64,000 bases of DNA from Shewanella atlantica (GCF_003966265.1 NZ_RXNV01000003.1:1-64000); one strand, 5' to 3'. Counted from the first letter of the stretch, positions 1 through 10,120 are shown. Numbers and translations are program-made. Notes: generated by a model not told the origin, from the letters alone.

Positions 1-6
1 CCACCA
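1..6 (+). tRNA. 3' end of a further tRNA-Val copy (partial)
   Basis: The first six bases CCACCA and the spacer that follows are identical to the end of the complete tRNA-Val copy ending at 119 and its spacer. The window therefore opens inside the last bases of another tRNA-Val gene of the same tandem array. Only the discriminator region and CCA end are visible. Confidence 0.75.
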
Positions 7-43
7 TTCTTTTCATAAAGAATTAAAACATTATGAAATCCCA

Positions 44-119
44 GGTCGATTAGCTCAGCTGGGAGAGCACCTCCCTTACAAGGAGGGGGTCACTGGTTCG
101 AGCCCAGTATCGACCACCA
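44..119 (+). tRNA. tRNA-Val (anticodon UAC)
   Basis: This is a 76-nt cloverleaf. The 7-bp acceptor stem pairs GGTCGAT at 44-50 with ATCGACC at 109-115, followed by discriminator A and an encoded CCA (117-119). The D-arm reads AGCTCAGCTGGGAGAGC. The anticodon arm CCTCC-CTTACAA-GGAGG places TAC at 77-79. The T-arm carries GGTTCGAGCC. It closely resembles E. coli tRNA-Val(UAC). No intrinsic terminator is seen between copies, so the copies are probably processed from one transcript. Confidence 0.97.
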
Positions 120-156
120 TTCTTTTCATAAAGAATTAAAACATTATGAAATCCCA

Positions 157-232
157 GGTCGATTAGCTCAGCTGGGAGAGCACCTCCCTTACAAGGAGGG
201 GGTCACTGGTTCGAGCCCAGTATCGACCACCA
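157..232 (+). tRNA. tRNA-Val (anticodon UAC), second complete copy
   Basis: It is identical base for base to the copy at 44-119, with TAC anticodon at 190-192 and encoded CCA at 230-232. It is the last gene of the array; no further copy follows and the downstream sequence is AT-rich. Confidence 0.97.
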
Positions 233-557
233 TTTCTCTAATCCCTCAATATCAGCCCCAATTCTCATCTTAATTTCCATTATAAAATTAACCTCACTTA
301 CTCATAAATATCAAATATCTATCTATTCTGAACAGATTACACAGTAAACTCGTATAAACGCGTTTATGGTTCACAATATGTTATCCGTTTCACTCCCATC
401 TTCCCCTATCCTTACTAAAACAACTCGACTTCGATGATCTTACTTAATCGAATAACATCCCTACTCTCTATAATATTTCTCAATATTGACCAGTTGACTC
501 CCCTAATAGCGCTAATTTCAACTATTCTTCAATAATAATGCACATTGGAATCATATT
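233..557. other. AT-rich intergenic region
   Basis: No gene is visible. The only structured element is a 14-bp perfect palindrome ATAAACGCGTTTAT at 354-367, which could be a protein-binding site but is unassigned. A weak Shine-Dalgarno (GGAA, 547-550) precedes the ORF at 558. Confidence 0.5.
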
Positions 558-785
558 ATGGCAGATGTCAGTCAGTCCGCCTCTTTGAGCAGCATAGCAG
601 CTTATTTGAAGCTAACTCACAACTGTGATGAACAGGCGGCTTTGAAAGAAGCAAAAGAAGTCATGCATAACCTTGTGACTATGAGACAGAAAGGGTTTAT
701 TACGGGTTGGTATTTCGACGAGTATGGTCACTTAGAGCTTCTACCAAGTGACTCATTAATCAAACATGTGACACCAGAGAAGTAG
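558..785 (+). CDS. Small hypothetical protein, 75 aa
   Basis: I do not recognise this protein. It is a soluble-looking acidic polypeptide with no signal peptide or membrane segment. The N-terminal half is probably helical (AAYLKLTH, EAALKEAKEVMHNLV), followed by an aromatic segment GWYFDEYGHLELLP. The start is the ATG at 558 with a weak GGAA 8 nt upstream. The TAG stop is followed within 5 bp by a strong hairpin, which supports a real, independently terminated gene. It stands alone between the tRNA array and the dct operon. Confidence 0.55.
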   Translation: MADVSQSASLSSIAAYLKLTHNCDEQAALKEAKEVMHNLVTMRQKGFITGWYFDEYGHLELLPSDSLIKHVTPEK

Positions 786-789
786 TTGC

Positions 790-828
790 ATAAACAGACC
801 TTTCACCCAAGATGAAAGGTCTGTTTAT
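790..828 (+). terminator. Hairpin downstream of the 75-aa ORF
   Basis: A perfect 16-bp stem (ATAAACAGACCTTTCA paired with TGAAAGGTCTGTTTAT) closes a 7-nt loop CCCAAGA. The stem ends in TTTAT. It begins 4 bp after the TAG stop and is symmetric enough to work in both directions. Confidence 0.75.
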
Positions 829-882
829 CACTGGATAAGATATTCCCCTGAGATAAAACACTTGACTGTTCACTGTTATTAA

Positions 883-902
883 ATGGGTGGTTTTCCACCC
901 AT
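883..902. other. 8-bp inverted repeat upstream of dctP
   Basis: ATGGGTGG-TTTT-CCACCCAT forms a perfect hairpin or dyad 109 bp upstream of the sigma54 promoter core at 1011. The position fits an enhancer for DctD, but the sequence does not resemble the classical rhizobial DctD site, so the role is open. Confidence 0.4.
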
Positions 903-1010
903 AGAGCATTTCCCCCTTGGTCACTTCCCACTCATCGACGAGAACCCCCTCCAAAGCAACATACCCCTAACATCGCGATAACACTCAACATTCCCGTGAA
1001 TTTATAAACT

Positions 1011-1026
1011 TGGCTTACTCTTTGCT
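1011..1026 (+). promoter_or_regulatory. Sigma54 promoter of dctPQM
   Basis: TGGCTTACTCTTTGCT matches the sigma54 consensus TGGCAC-N5-TTGCW. GG (1012-1013) and GC (1024-1025) are separated by exactly 10 bp. Transcription would begin near 1037, giving a leader of about 125 nt. The nearby dctB-dctD pair encodes an NtrC-type activator with an intact GAFTGA loop, so DctD-dependent activation is the likely mode. Confidence 0.8.
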
Positions 1027-1130
1027 GATGTCCCTATGAAGCGATTTATGGAGTAAAGCATAAAACCACTTTAAATTCGCTAAGGGAAGCCAGGTCGTAT
1101 CCCAACGATGATAAACCCAACTCCGGGTAA

Positions 1131-2216
<1,086 letters not shown>

Positions 2217-2239
2217 CAAAGAGAATAACAATAATAAAT

Positions 2240-2265
2240 AGGGCTGAGGTAAATCACTCAGCCCT
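2240..2265 (+). terminator. Intercistronic hairpin between dctP and dctQ
   Basis: AGGGCTGAG pairs with CTCAGCCCT across an 8-nt loop, with no following T-tract. A stem-loop after the binding-protein gene is common in transporter operons. It can stabilise the upstream message or attenuate the membrane genes, giving excess DctP over DctQM. Confidence 0.65.
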
Positions 2266-2290
2266 CAAGATACTCAGGGGGAGAAGGCTG

Positions 2291-2995
2291 ATGATAAAAC
2301 GAATATTTTCTCATCTAGAGGAGGGATTTCTCAATCTGTTGATCACCTCTATGACTTTTTTGGTCTTTATCGAAGTGATTGCACGATTTTTCTTTAATAC
2401 CGGTTTTCTATGGATACAGGAGCTGACTCTGACCTTATGTGCCTGGTTTGTGCTTTTTGGCATGTCCTACGGAGTCAAAGTCGGCGCTCATATTGGTGTG
2501 GATGCTTTCGTCATTAAACTGCCAAAGCAAGCCAGAAAGATCGCGGCGCTGCTGGCTATAACGATATGTATCGCTTATTGCGTGATGTTTTTGAAAGGAA
2601 GTTGGGATTACCTCAACAAGATGTATGAGATCGGATTGCCGATGGAAGATATAGACTTCCCTCATAAGCTTTTCAGTAATATGGACCCGGATCTGGTATG
2701 GGAAACTTTACGTATCGATGTAGAGGAGCCTGCTGTTCCCCTTTGGATATCACAAAGTATTCTGATAATTGGGTTTGGACTACTCATTATGCGCTTTATT
2801 GAGCTATTAATTGCCGTTCTAAGAAACCAGAAACTCGGATTTACATTAGCCGATGAGGCTGAAGAGAGCATGCACTTAGCCGAAGCCGTCAAAGATGCAA
2901 TACCGCAAAACAGTGAGACTTCCGTTAGCCCAACAGACCATGACACAAATATGGATGTTTCATCTAAAAACAAAAATGAAAAGGATGACCGATAA
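2291..2995 (+). CDS. dctQ: TRAP transporter small permease DctQ
   Basis: This is the small membrane subunit of the TRAP transporter. Four hydrophobic segments are visible (about residues 14-34, 43-62, 82-103 and 151-172). The family motif ARFFFNTGFLWIQELTLTLCAWFVLFG lies in the first two, given here only by its position near residues 31-57. At 234 aa it is longer than many DctQ proteins because of an extended loop between TM3 and TM4 and a hydrophilic, acidic and serine-rich C-terminal tail (about 185-234). The stop overlaps the dctM start as TAATG, indicating translational coupling. Confidence 0.92.
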   Translation: MIKRIFSHLEEGFLNLLITSMTFLVFIEVIARFFFNTGFLWIQELTLTLCAWFVLFGMSYGVKVGAHIGVDAFVIKLPKQARKIAALLAITICIAYCVMFLKGSWDYLNKMYEIGLPMEDIDFPHKLFSNMDPDLVWETLRIDVEEPAVPLWISQSILIIGFGLLIMRFIELLIAVLRNQKLGFTLADEAEESMHLAEAVKDAIPQNSETSVSPTDHDTNMDVSSKNKNEKDDR

Positions 2996-4392
2996 TGACG
3001 ATAGCCACCCTATTCATCACCCTACTCGTTTGCATGATATTAGGCATGCCGATCGCCATAGCGCTAGGCTTTTCAAGCATGCTGACCATACTACTATTTT
3101 CAGATGATTCACTAGCTTCTGTCGCCCTGAAACTCTACGAAGCGACATCTGAGCATTACACCTTGCTCGCCATCCCTTTCTTTATTTTGTCCTCTGCATT
3201 TTTATCTACCGGTGGTGTAGCCAGAAGAATAATCGATTTTGCCATGGATACAGTCGGGCACATTCGAGGCGGGCTTGCTATGGCCTCTGTAATGGCCTGT
3301 ATGTTATTCGCAGCCGTATCCGGTTCATCACCCGCTACCGTCGCCGCCATTGGCTCTATCGTTATTGTCGGTATGGTTCGCGCTGGCTACCCTGAAAAAT
3401 TTGCAGCTGGTGTCATAACAACATCAGGCACCTTAGGAATATTAATTCCGCCATCGATTGTCATGCTTGTTTACGCAGCAGCGACCGAGGTGTCGGCGGC
3501 ACGTATGTTTATGGCAGGCCTGATCCCCGGCTTGATGATGGGCTTTTTGCTTATGTTAGCCATATACATAGTTGCCAGAGTAAAGAAATTACCCTCCAGG
3601 CCTTTTCCTGGAGTCAAGGCGCTGGCAATATCCAGTTCAAAGGCGATGGGTGGTTTAGCACTCATCCTAATTGTCCTGGGTTCAATCTATGGTGGTGTGG
3701 CGAGTCCAACCGAAGCGGCAGCGGTGGCTTGTGTATACGCTTATTTTATCGCCGTGTTTGGTTATCGGGACATTGGCCCCCTAAAAGAGGTAGCCTGGAA
3801 AAATAAACAGGAATCTTTGATTGGTGCCGCAATCCGAAATATTGGATATATGTTACTCGCAGTAGTTAAGACCCCTATCGATAAAGAGATACGTCACGTG
3901 GTCAGGGATGGGGCAAAAGTCAGTATCATGCTGCTTTTCATTATTGCCAACGCCATGTTATTCGCCCATGTTCTTACAACTGAGCGTATACCTCATATCA
4001 TCGCCGAAGCCATTGTCGGCATGGGTCTGCCAGCATGGGGTTTTCTGGTTATCGTTAACCTGTTACTCCTTGCTGCCGGCAATTTCATGGAGCCGTCGGC
4101 CATTTTACTCATCATGGCCCCGATCTTATTTCCCATTGCGACCCAACTGGGCATAGACCCGATCCATCTGGGTATTATCATGGTGGTCAATATGGAGATT
4201 GGCATGTTGACGCCGCCAGTAGGGCTTAATCTGTTTGTCACCGCGGGGATCACAGGAAAGAGTATGGGCTGGGTGATACAGTCATGCGTTCCCTGGTTAT
4301 TACTCTTACTCTTCTTCCTGATCCTTATCACTTATGTCCCGCAAATATCACTGTTTTTGCCTGAGTACATAGATAAATTGAATGGATATTAA
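2995..4392 (+). CDS. dctM: TRAP transporter large permease DctM
   Basis: This is the large membrane subunit that carries out transport. It has about 12 hydrophobic helices and characteristic DctM motifs: GSSPATVAAIGSI, SGTLGILIPPSIVM and, near the C-terminus, EIGMLTPPVGLNLFV. At 465 aa it is slightly longer than the usual ~430 because of an insertion near residues 250-300. It is translationally coupled to dctQ by a 1-nt overlap. Confidence 0.94.
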   Translation: MTIATLFITLLVCMILGMPIAIALGFSSMLTILLFSDDSLASVALKLYEATSEHYTLLAIPFFILSSAFLSTGGVARRIIDFAMDTVGHIRGGLAMASVMACMLFAAVSGSSPATVAAIGSIVIVGMVRAGYPEKFAAGVITTSGTLGILIPPSIVMLVYAAATEVSAARMFMAGLIPGLMMGFLLMLAIYIVARVKKLPSRPFPGVKALAISSSKAMGGLALILIVLGSIYGGVASPTEAAAVACVYAYFIAVFGYRDIGPLKEVAWKNKQESLIGAAIRNIGYMLLAVVKTPIDKEIRHVVRDGAKVSIMLLFIIANAMLFAHVLTTERIPHIIAEAIVGMGLPAWGFLVIVNLLLLAAGNFMEPSAILLIMAPILFPIATQLGIDPIHLGIIMVVNMEIGMLTPPVGLNLFVTAGITGKSMGWVIQSCVPWLLLLLFFLILITYVPQISLFLPEYIDKLNGY

Positions 4393-4435
4393 TTACCCGC
4401 TAACCCATTAAGCTGACAATAAATTAAGAGTTTCA

Positions 4436-4480
4436 AGCGTGCCGAACCAGTAGTATAGTTATTGAACTGTTAGGCACGCT
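4436..4480. promoter_or_regulatory. Inverted repeat between dctM and dctB
   Basis: AGCGTGCC (4436-4443) and GGCACGCT (4473-4480) form perfect 8-bp arms around 29 bp. In RNA this could be the dctPQM terminator, although no T-tract follows, or a site controlling dctB. It lies 17 bp before the dctB start. Confidence 0.45.
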
Positions 4481-4496
4481 ATGTTTTCACCGGGAT

Positions 4497-6359
4497 GTGT
4501 ATAGCTTTATGGCATTTACAATAAAAACAAAAAAATATCTTCTCACCTCTGTCATTTTACTCACTGGTCTTGCCTTTACTTTAAAGGCAACTCATTGGTT
4601 ACACCTCAACAAGGGGTACACTCAGACGGCGCAAAAATCGAAGCAGCAGATGACTGAACTCATCAATTTCCTCGATGGTTCTCTGTCACGATATGAAAGT
4701 ATTCCACACGTATTATCGACCAATCCATTATTGAAAAATGCACTATTAAATCAAAACAATTCAGATAGCATTCAAGCACTCAACCTCTATTTAGAGGAGG
4801 TACAACATATAACAGAGTCTCTGGACATCTACTTAATTGATACTTCAGGCGTTGCAATATCCGCCAGTAACTGGCAGAAAAATTACTCTTTCATTGGTAA
4901 AGATTTCTCTTTTCGTCCTTATTACCAAGAAGCCATTTCTGGAAGACTCGGTCGATACTATGCCGTAGGTACCTCATCTAATAAGCGCGGATTTTACTTC
5001 TCATACCCTATCTATAATCAATCGATTATTTTAGGCGCAATCGTGGTCAAAGTGGATATCACTGAAATTGAGCAGCAAAGTACCGGCATAGCCAGAGCCG
5101 GTGGTTATGAGTTTGCCATTTCCGATCCAGATAACATCATTTTTCTCTCCAGCATCAATAGCTGGCGGTTAAATTCATTATCGCCTATAGGGCAAACCCG
5201 GCAGTATGCGATTGGTGAATCAAAACGATACGCTAACAGAGTCATTAATGAATTAGCTATCAAGCCCTCTTACGATAACAGTGCTTCAAAAAAGCAGAGA
5301 ATATATGCCATAAACTCCGGCAAAGGGGTATTCGATTATATGGAAATTCATCAGTCGATGATAAAGGCCGGATGGAATATACATATTATGGCGCCACTCT
5401 CCCCTACCTACAGCACCCTCCCCGCTTTTATGATGTTATATGCCACGGTATATCTTTTATTGGCGTTAGGGGCCTTGTTCGCCTTTGAGAAACGTAAGAG
5501 TTCATTACGAATACAGCAGGCTAATGATCAGCTCGAGCAACGTGTTCAGGCCAGAACACAAGCCCTGCAAGCCAGTAATCAAAAGCTAAATGAAACACAA
5601 GATGAGTTAATACAGGCCGCAAAGCTCACCGTCATCGGTAGTTTGTCCGCGAGCATAAACCATGAGATAAATCAGCCCCTGGCCGCAATAAGAAGCTATG
5701 CACAAAATACTCAGACATTAGTAAGCAGAAACCAACTCGACCATGTGTCCGACAATATAAATACCATCATTTCGCTGACCGACAGACTCGCTGCAATCGT
5801 CGGACAATTTAAAAACTTCACCAGAAAAAGTCAGGGAGACGACAGTGCAACAAACATCAATCAATGCATTCAAGACTCGCTCACCATTATTCAACCAGAA
5901 ATAGATAAACAAGGTATTGAACTTATCCTCTGTGCCAATGAAATTAAATGTGAGGTCTGGGGAGATAATATCAGGCTACAACAAGTACTCGTTAACCTGA
6001 TGAGCAATGCCATCGTCGCAATGAAGCACTGCATACATAAAAAACTGATAGTGACTACAGAGCAAGACACCATGCTGTGCATTCGCATTCAAGACAGCGG
6101 CCCCGGCGTACGAGAAAGCCAGATGGAAAAGATATTCGAGCCCTACTATACCACCAGTGAACGCCAAGGTTTAGGCCTGGGTTTATCCATTTCCAGACGC
6201 ATTATCGAATCGATGCAAGGCAATATTACGGTTTCCAATGCCCATCTTAGTGGTGCCATATTTGAAATCACCTTACCCATTTATCTTCATGGGACATCAC
6301 TAAAATCAGCTAATGGTCAGCAAGAGGCATTTTCCGATGAATACCACCAATTTAGATAA
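4497..6359 (+). CDS. dctB: C4-dicarboxylate sensor histidine kinase DctB
   Basis: This membrane sensor kinase phosphorylates DctD in response to external dicarboxylates. TM1 is near residues 12-29 and TM2 near 308-330. Between them lies a periplasmic region of about 275 aa with Cache-like features (DIYLIDTSGVAISASNW, GKDFSFRPYYQ, GFYFSYPIY). A coiled linker leads to the dimerisation domain, with phospho-acceptor His389 in SINHEINQPL. The ATPase domain shows an N-box (NLMSNAIVAM) and glycine boxes DSGPGV and GLGLGLSIS. The start is uncertain: GTG at 4497 or ATG at 4509, neither with an ideal Shine-Dalgarno. It overlaps or abuts dctD, forming a two-gene operon. Confidence 0.92.
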   Translation: MYSFMAFTIKTKKYLLTSVILLTGLAFTLKATHWLHLNKGYTQTAQKSKQQMTELINFLDGSLSRYESIPHVLSTNPLLKNALLNQNNSDSIQALNLYLEEVQHITESLDIYLIDTSGVAISASNWQKNYSFIGKDFSFRPYYQEAISGRLGRYYAVGTSSNKRGFYFSYPIYNQSIILGAIVVKVDITEIEQQSTGIARAGGYEFAISDPDNIIFLSSINSWRLNSLSPIGQTRQYAIGESKRYANRVINELAIKPSYDNSASKKQRIYAINSGKGVFDYMEIHQSMIKAGWNIHIMAPLSPTYSTLPAFMMLYATVYLLLALGALFAFEKRKSSLRIQQANDQLEQRVQARTQALQASNQKLNETQDELIQAAKLTVIGSLSASINHEINQPLAAIRSYAQNTQTLVSRNQLDHVSDNINTIISLTDRLAAIVGQFKNFTRKSQGDDSATNINQCIQDSLTIIQPEIDKQGIELILCANEIKCEVWGDNIRLQQVLVNLMSNAIVAMKHCIHKKLIVTTEQDTMLCIRIQDSGPGVRESQMEKIFEPYYTTSERQGLGLGLSISRRIIESMQGNITVSNAHLSGAIFEITLPIYLHGTSLKSANGQQEAFSDEYHQFR

Positions 6360-7704
6360 CATCAAAGTACTCATCGTCGATGATGAGCCATTAATCGGTT
6401 CAGCCCTAAAGCAGCTATTTGAATTAGAAGGCATTCCAGCCCAGGCCACTTCGACACCTAAGAGTTTACCGGAACAGATCCATCTAAACTGGCCCGGCGT
6501 CGTCATCACAGATGTCAACATGCCTCAGCTTGATGGCATCTCGCTGATGCGTAACCTGCTGGCAAAAGATAACGATCTGCCCATCATACTACTCACAGGC
6601 TTCGGCGATATCGCCATGGCAGTACAAGCACTAAAGCAAGGTGCCTACGATTTTCTGGAAAAACCATTCAACAATGAACATATTCTGGATGTGGTTAAAC
6701 GGGCCCTGGAAAAAAGAGAGTTAACCCTAGAAAATCGCAAACTTAAGAGAGAGCTGGAGTCACAGAGTCTACCCGGCCCCAGAATATTGGGTCGCAGTCC
6801 CGGCATTGAACAGATGAAGCACATCATACATCAGGTTATAGATATGCCAGCCGATGTGCTCATCGAGGGGGAAACCGGAACGGGGAAAGAATTAGTCGCA
6901 CGCTACCTTCACGATCACAGCGTTCGTCATCAGGCTAACTTTGTGGCAATTAACTGCGGTGCGATACCGGAGACAATCATAGAAAGTGAGTTATTCGGTG
7001 CTGAATCCGGGGCCTTTACGGGTGCCGATAAAACCCGCATAGGTAAGTTCGAATATGCCAATGGCGGAACTATCTTTCTCGATGAGATTGAAAGTACGCC
7101 ACTGTCATTGCAGGTAAAGTTGCTTAGGGTTCTGGAAGATAGAAAAGTCGAACGACTCGGTTCAAATAAGAGTATTAGCCTCGATATTCGGGTAATTGCA
7201 GCCACTAAGGTCGATTTGGACCAATTGTGTAAAACCGGCGAGTTCAGGCAGGATCTACTCTATCGATTAAATCTTGTCACAGTGCCTATTCCCGCACTGA
7301 GAGAGAGGCGTGAAGATGTCGGCCTGCTTTTTTTGCATTTCGCTCGTGTCGCGTCATCTCGTTACCATAAGGCTCTGATCGCTCTCAACGCAGAGCAGAT
7401 GACTCAACTGGCCTCACATGATTGGCCTGGGAACGTCAGAGAGCTCAGAAACCTGGCAGAACGATATGTGCTCCTCGGAGGAGAGGCTGCGTTTGCCACG
7501 TCAATAAACAGCTCGGTAAACCTCAATTGTGGTATGTCACTACAACAAAGAGTGGAGTTTTTTGAACGCCTCTTGATTGAAGAGGCGTTGAGTCACAACA
7601 AGGGCAGCATCAAACTCACCATGGAGCAACTGGAAGTCCCTCGTAAGACACTCTATGACAAGATGCAGAAATATGAGCTGGACCGTAAGCGGTTCATTCA
7701 ATAG
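6337..7704 (+). CDS. dctD: Sigma54-dependent response regulator DctD
   Basis: This is an NtrC-type activator of sigma54 promoters. From the ATG at 6337, which has AAGAGG 9 nt upstream, the receiver domain spans 9-120 with phospho-acceptor Asp59. The AAA+ domain carries Walker A GETGTGKE (178-185), the sigma54-contacting GAFTGA loop (225-230) and Walker B GTIFLDE. The C-terminal Fis-type helix-turn-helix includes LEVPRKTLYDKM. An upstream ATG at 6313 is possible but lacks a ribosome site. The start lies inside the dctB 3' end, so the genes are coupled. Its expected target is the sigma54 promoter at 1011-1026. Confidence 0.94.
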   Translation: MNTTNLDNIKVLIVDDEPLIGSALKQLFELEGIPAQATSTPKSLPEQIHLNWPGVVITDVNMPQLDGISLMRNLLAKDNDLPIILLTGFGDIAMAVQALKQGAYDFLEKPFNNEHILDVVKRALEKRELTLENRKLKRELESQSLPGPRILGRSPGIEQMKHIIHQVIDMPADVLIEGETGTGKELVARYLHDHSVRHQANFVAINCGAIPETIIESELFGAESGAFTGADKTRIGKFEYANGGTIFLDEIESTPLSLQVKLLRVLEDRKVERLGSNKSISLDIRVIAATKVDLDQLCKTGEFRQDLLYRLNLVTVPIPALRERREDVGLLFLHFARVASSRYHKALIALNAEQMTQLASHDWPGNVRELRNLAERYVLLGGEAAFATSINSSVNLNCGMSLQQRVEFFERLLIEEALSHNKGSIKLTMEQLEVPRKTLYDKMQKYELDRKRFIQ

Positions 7705-7756
7705 TTACCGCGTCATTTGACTCGATACCGGCATCAGCATGTAACAAGACTGCCAC

Positions 7757-9079
7757 TTAGGATGCACTCAGCTGGCTGATATTGAGTCGCTCTACTCTGG
7801 TGACTTTAATTATGGCTAACGCTAACACAGCCAGCGCAATAACTGAGCCCAGTACGACCCCGCTCCAACCCCAATGCTGCCAAAATCGCATCAGATATGG
7901 CCCACCCAATGCGGCGCCAAGATAGTAACTACATAAATATAGAGCTGTAGCCTTTGCTCTATGCAACTTAGCTCTCTGCGCGACCCATGCATTACAGCTG
8001 CTGTGAATGAAGAAAAAGCCAAACGCCGTCATTAAGAAGCCGATACTGATGGCGCCAACGGTATCAAACAGTGTCACGACACTGCCCGAGATCATCAGTA
8101 ACAGAGCCAGCTTGAACAGCCGCTCACGTCCGAAGCGCTTGATCCAATGTACTGAGTAATAGGATGCTAATGTGCCACTCAAATAACAGAGGAAGATGAG
8201 CGTCACTTCAAAACGCCCCCAATTGAACGGAGATGACATCAGGTGTAACTGAATAAAGCTGAATTGATTCACCATCACCAGGAAGGCCAGACCTCCTATC
8301 AGGTAGATGTTACGTAACTTAGGATCCCCAAGGTGAAGCCTGAAGCCCTTAAAATCCGACATCCTAAACAGTTTTCGGGCTTTAATTGCGACTTCAACAC
8401 TCTCCATATCAGACTCTGATACAAGCGGCTTTACCCGGCTCGGCAACAGGTAGTGAACGATGATCACACCAAAAAGCGAGAGCAGTAAAATCACCGTCAT
8501 CAACTCCTGCCAACTCATGTAAAGTGATAAGCCTCCGCCAATCAATCTGCCGGCAATTCCCCCCACACTGTTAGCTGCAATATAGATGGCCCCGGCCTTA
8601 AGCATCGCCCCTTGGCTCAGTTCATCTTTAAAGTAAGCCATAGCAATGGCCGGAACAGCCGCAAGTAATCCCCCCTGAACCAATCGCAGCACCACTAAAT
8701 GACTAAATTCGGCCACGAAAAGCATCATAAGGTCAGAGAGTAGTAACAGGTATAAGCTAATAAGTAATGGAGCCTTACGCCCCACCCTGTCGGACAAGAT
8801 GGCATAAAACAGCAATGAAAATGCCATCGCGAAGCTGGTTACAGATAAAAGTAAGGTCGCATGGCTGGTTGCAACGGCAAACGTTTCAGCGATTAAGGGT
8901 AAGATCCCCTGCACCAAATAGAGGTTGATATAGATAACCACAGAGGCGATTGAAAGGCCCCATATAAGACGGATCTCCCTGCTCTGCTCTGCTAATGTTT
9001 CGACACAGTAGGAGTCATCGCAAGAAAATTCATTCCCCATGTCAGTATCGTTAAAGCTTATGTTTTGTTGAGCCGACAT
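7757..9079 (-). CDS. MFS exporter, YnfM-like
   Basis: This is a 12-TM major facilitator superfamily protein, probably an exporter of small molecules. It has the loop 2-3 motif LSDRVGRKAPL (GxxxDRxGRR type) and a second half-signature around WIKRFGRERLF. It starts at the ATG at 9079; the upstream reading frame would require TTG. It is divergent from a LysR gene across a ~115-bp promoter region, the same arrangement as ynfM/ynfL in E. coli, and the protein resembles YnfM throughout. Substrate is unknown. Confidence 0.85.
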   Translation of the reverse strand: MSAQQNISFNDTDMGNEFSCDDSYCVETLAEQSREIRLIWGLSIASVVIYINLYLVQGILPLIAETFAVATSHATLLLSVTSFAMAFSLLFYAILSDRVGRKAPLLISLYLLLLSDLMMLFVAEFSHLVVLRLVQGGLLAAVPAIAMAYFKDELSQGAMLKAGAIYIAANSVGGIAGRLIGGGLSLYMSWQELMTVILLLSLFGVIIVHYLLPSRVKPLVSESDMESVEVAIKARKLFRMSDFKGFRLHLGDPKLRNIYLIGGLAFLVMVNQFSFIQLHLMSSPFNWGRFEVTLIFLCYLSGTLASYYSVHWIKRFGRERLFKLALLLMISGSVVTLFDTVGAISIGFLMTAFGFFFIHSSCNAWVAQRAKLHRAKATALYLCSYYLGAALGGPYLMRFWQHWGWSGVVLGSVIALAVLALAIIKVTRVERLNISQLSAS

Positions 9080-9194
9080 CTGTCTCTGCAATTTAATTAT
9101 CTACACTCGATAGACATAGGTTAGCATCGGTAATAACATAACAATAATAGATTAAAGCAATCATAGTTATTGATTTTTGTTATGAGTTGTAGTT
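9080..9194. promoter_or_regulatory. Divergent promoter region, MFS gene / LysR gene
   Basis: This AT-rich interval contains several interleaved inverted repeats. Examples are CAATAAT near 9143 facing ATTATTG-like sequence near 9175, and ATAACA facing TGTTAT. Such arrays are typical of LysR-type operators controlling both divergent genes. No single site can be assigned with certainty. Confidence 0.5.
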
Positions 9195-10082
9195 ATGGAC
9201 ATTCGTCAATTAAAACATTTAGATGCATTGGCTAAAAATGGCAGTTTCACTAAAGCCGCCGAGAGCCTCAACATGGCTCAACCCGCGCTAAGTCAAAGCA
9301 TTAAACGGTTAGAGCTCTCACTGGGAGTCACTCTGGTTAACCGAGGTGGCGCGACCAATAAACGGGATAAAAGACTCAGCCTGACGGCAGAAGGTGCGGC
9401 TCTGCACCAACACGCCTTATTGATAATCAAGCAACTAAAACAAGCCGAAGCCCATATCAAATCTATGGCAAACTTAACTAAGGGGGAAGTCCGCATAGGC
9501 GTACCGGGTATGCTGGGATCATTCTACCTCCCCTCCAGACTGATGGCCTTTCGCCATCAATACCCTGATCTGAAGTTATCCCTGTTCGAAGGGGGGACAC
9601 GGGATTCGCTGAAAATGTTATCCCGTGAAGAGGTCGACATCGCTATCATCACAGCTCAGGATCTCAGCCCTGAGTTTGAGAGCCACCTGCTGCTCACTGA
9701 GCAGATGGTCGTCGCTCTGGGAACCGAACATCCTCTGGCTGATGAAACGGCTATCAGCCTGGAACAATTTTTCGAACATGAGTTGGTGATGTTTAAACCT
9801 GGCTACTTTCACCGGGAGTGGATGCTATCTCAAGCTAAATCATTAGGCCTGAACGCAAATATCGCCTTCGAAACCAATCTTATCAACCTTATCAAACAAG
9901 TGGTCTCACAAGGCTTTGCCATCACCAGCGTGCTGGAGATGGTGATAAGTGAAAGAGATGACATCTTAGCGAAACCATTTAAACCTGAGGTCTACCTCGA
10001 CCTTCATATCGCATGGAAGAAAGAGAGACCGATAAGTCAGGCCGACAGGGCTTTCGTCGATTTTCTTATGAAGAACAGGTAG
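9195..10082 (+). CDS. LysR-family transcriptional regulator
   Basis: This is a 295-aa LysR regulator. The N-terminal winged helix-turn-helix (residues 1-60) has the family pattern SFTKAAESLNMAQPALSQSIKRLE, followed by a periplasmic-binding-protein-like effector domain (about 92-295). It starts at the ATG at 9195. Divergent placement next to the MFS gene suggests it controls that gene and itself; the effector is unknown. The stop lies inside a 30-bp palindrome shared with the convergent RND gene. Confidence 0.9.
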   Translation: MDIRQLKHLDALAKNGSFTKAAESLNMAQPALSQSIKRLELSLGVTLVNRGGATNKRDKRLSLTAEGAALHQHALLIIKQLKQAEAHIKSMANLTKGEVRIGVPGMLGSFYLPSRLMAFRHQYPDLKLSLFEGGTRDSLKMLSREEVDIAIITAQDLSPEFESHLLLTEQMVVALGTEHPLADETAISLEQFFEHELVMFKPGYFHREWMLSQAKSLGLNANIAFETNLINLIKQVVSQGFAITSVLEMVISERDDILAKPFKPEVYLDLHIAWKKERPISQADRAFVDFLMKNR

Positions 10083-10104
10083 GCTCAGATCTGAGCCTAC
10101 CTGT
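10075..10104. terminator. Palindrome between convergent genes
   Basis: A perfect 30-bp palindrome has 15-bp arms, ACAGGTAGGCTCAGA and its complement. It includes the LysR stop codon and sits 16 bp before the RND stop. In RNA it gives a GC-rich hairpin for both directions. No strong T-tract follows on either side, so termination is inferred. Confidence 0.6.
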
Positions 10105-10120
10105 CACTATCTTCTATGCA

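Larger units (their letters stand above)
1..232 (+). repeat. 113-bp perfect tandem repeat carrying tRNA-Val
   Basis: The unit is tRNA gene plus a 37-bp spacer (CATTCTTTTCATAAAG...), repeated with a period of 113 bp. Position 1 aligns with 114 and 44 with 157, and spacer and gene are both identical. Identity of the non-coding spacer indicates recent amplification or ongoing homogenisation. Confidence 0.9.
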
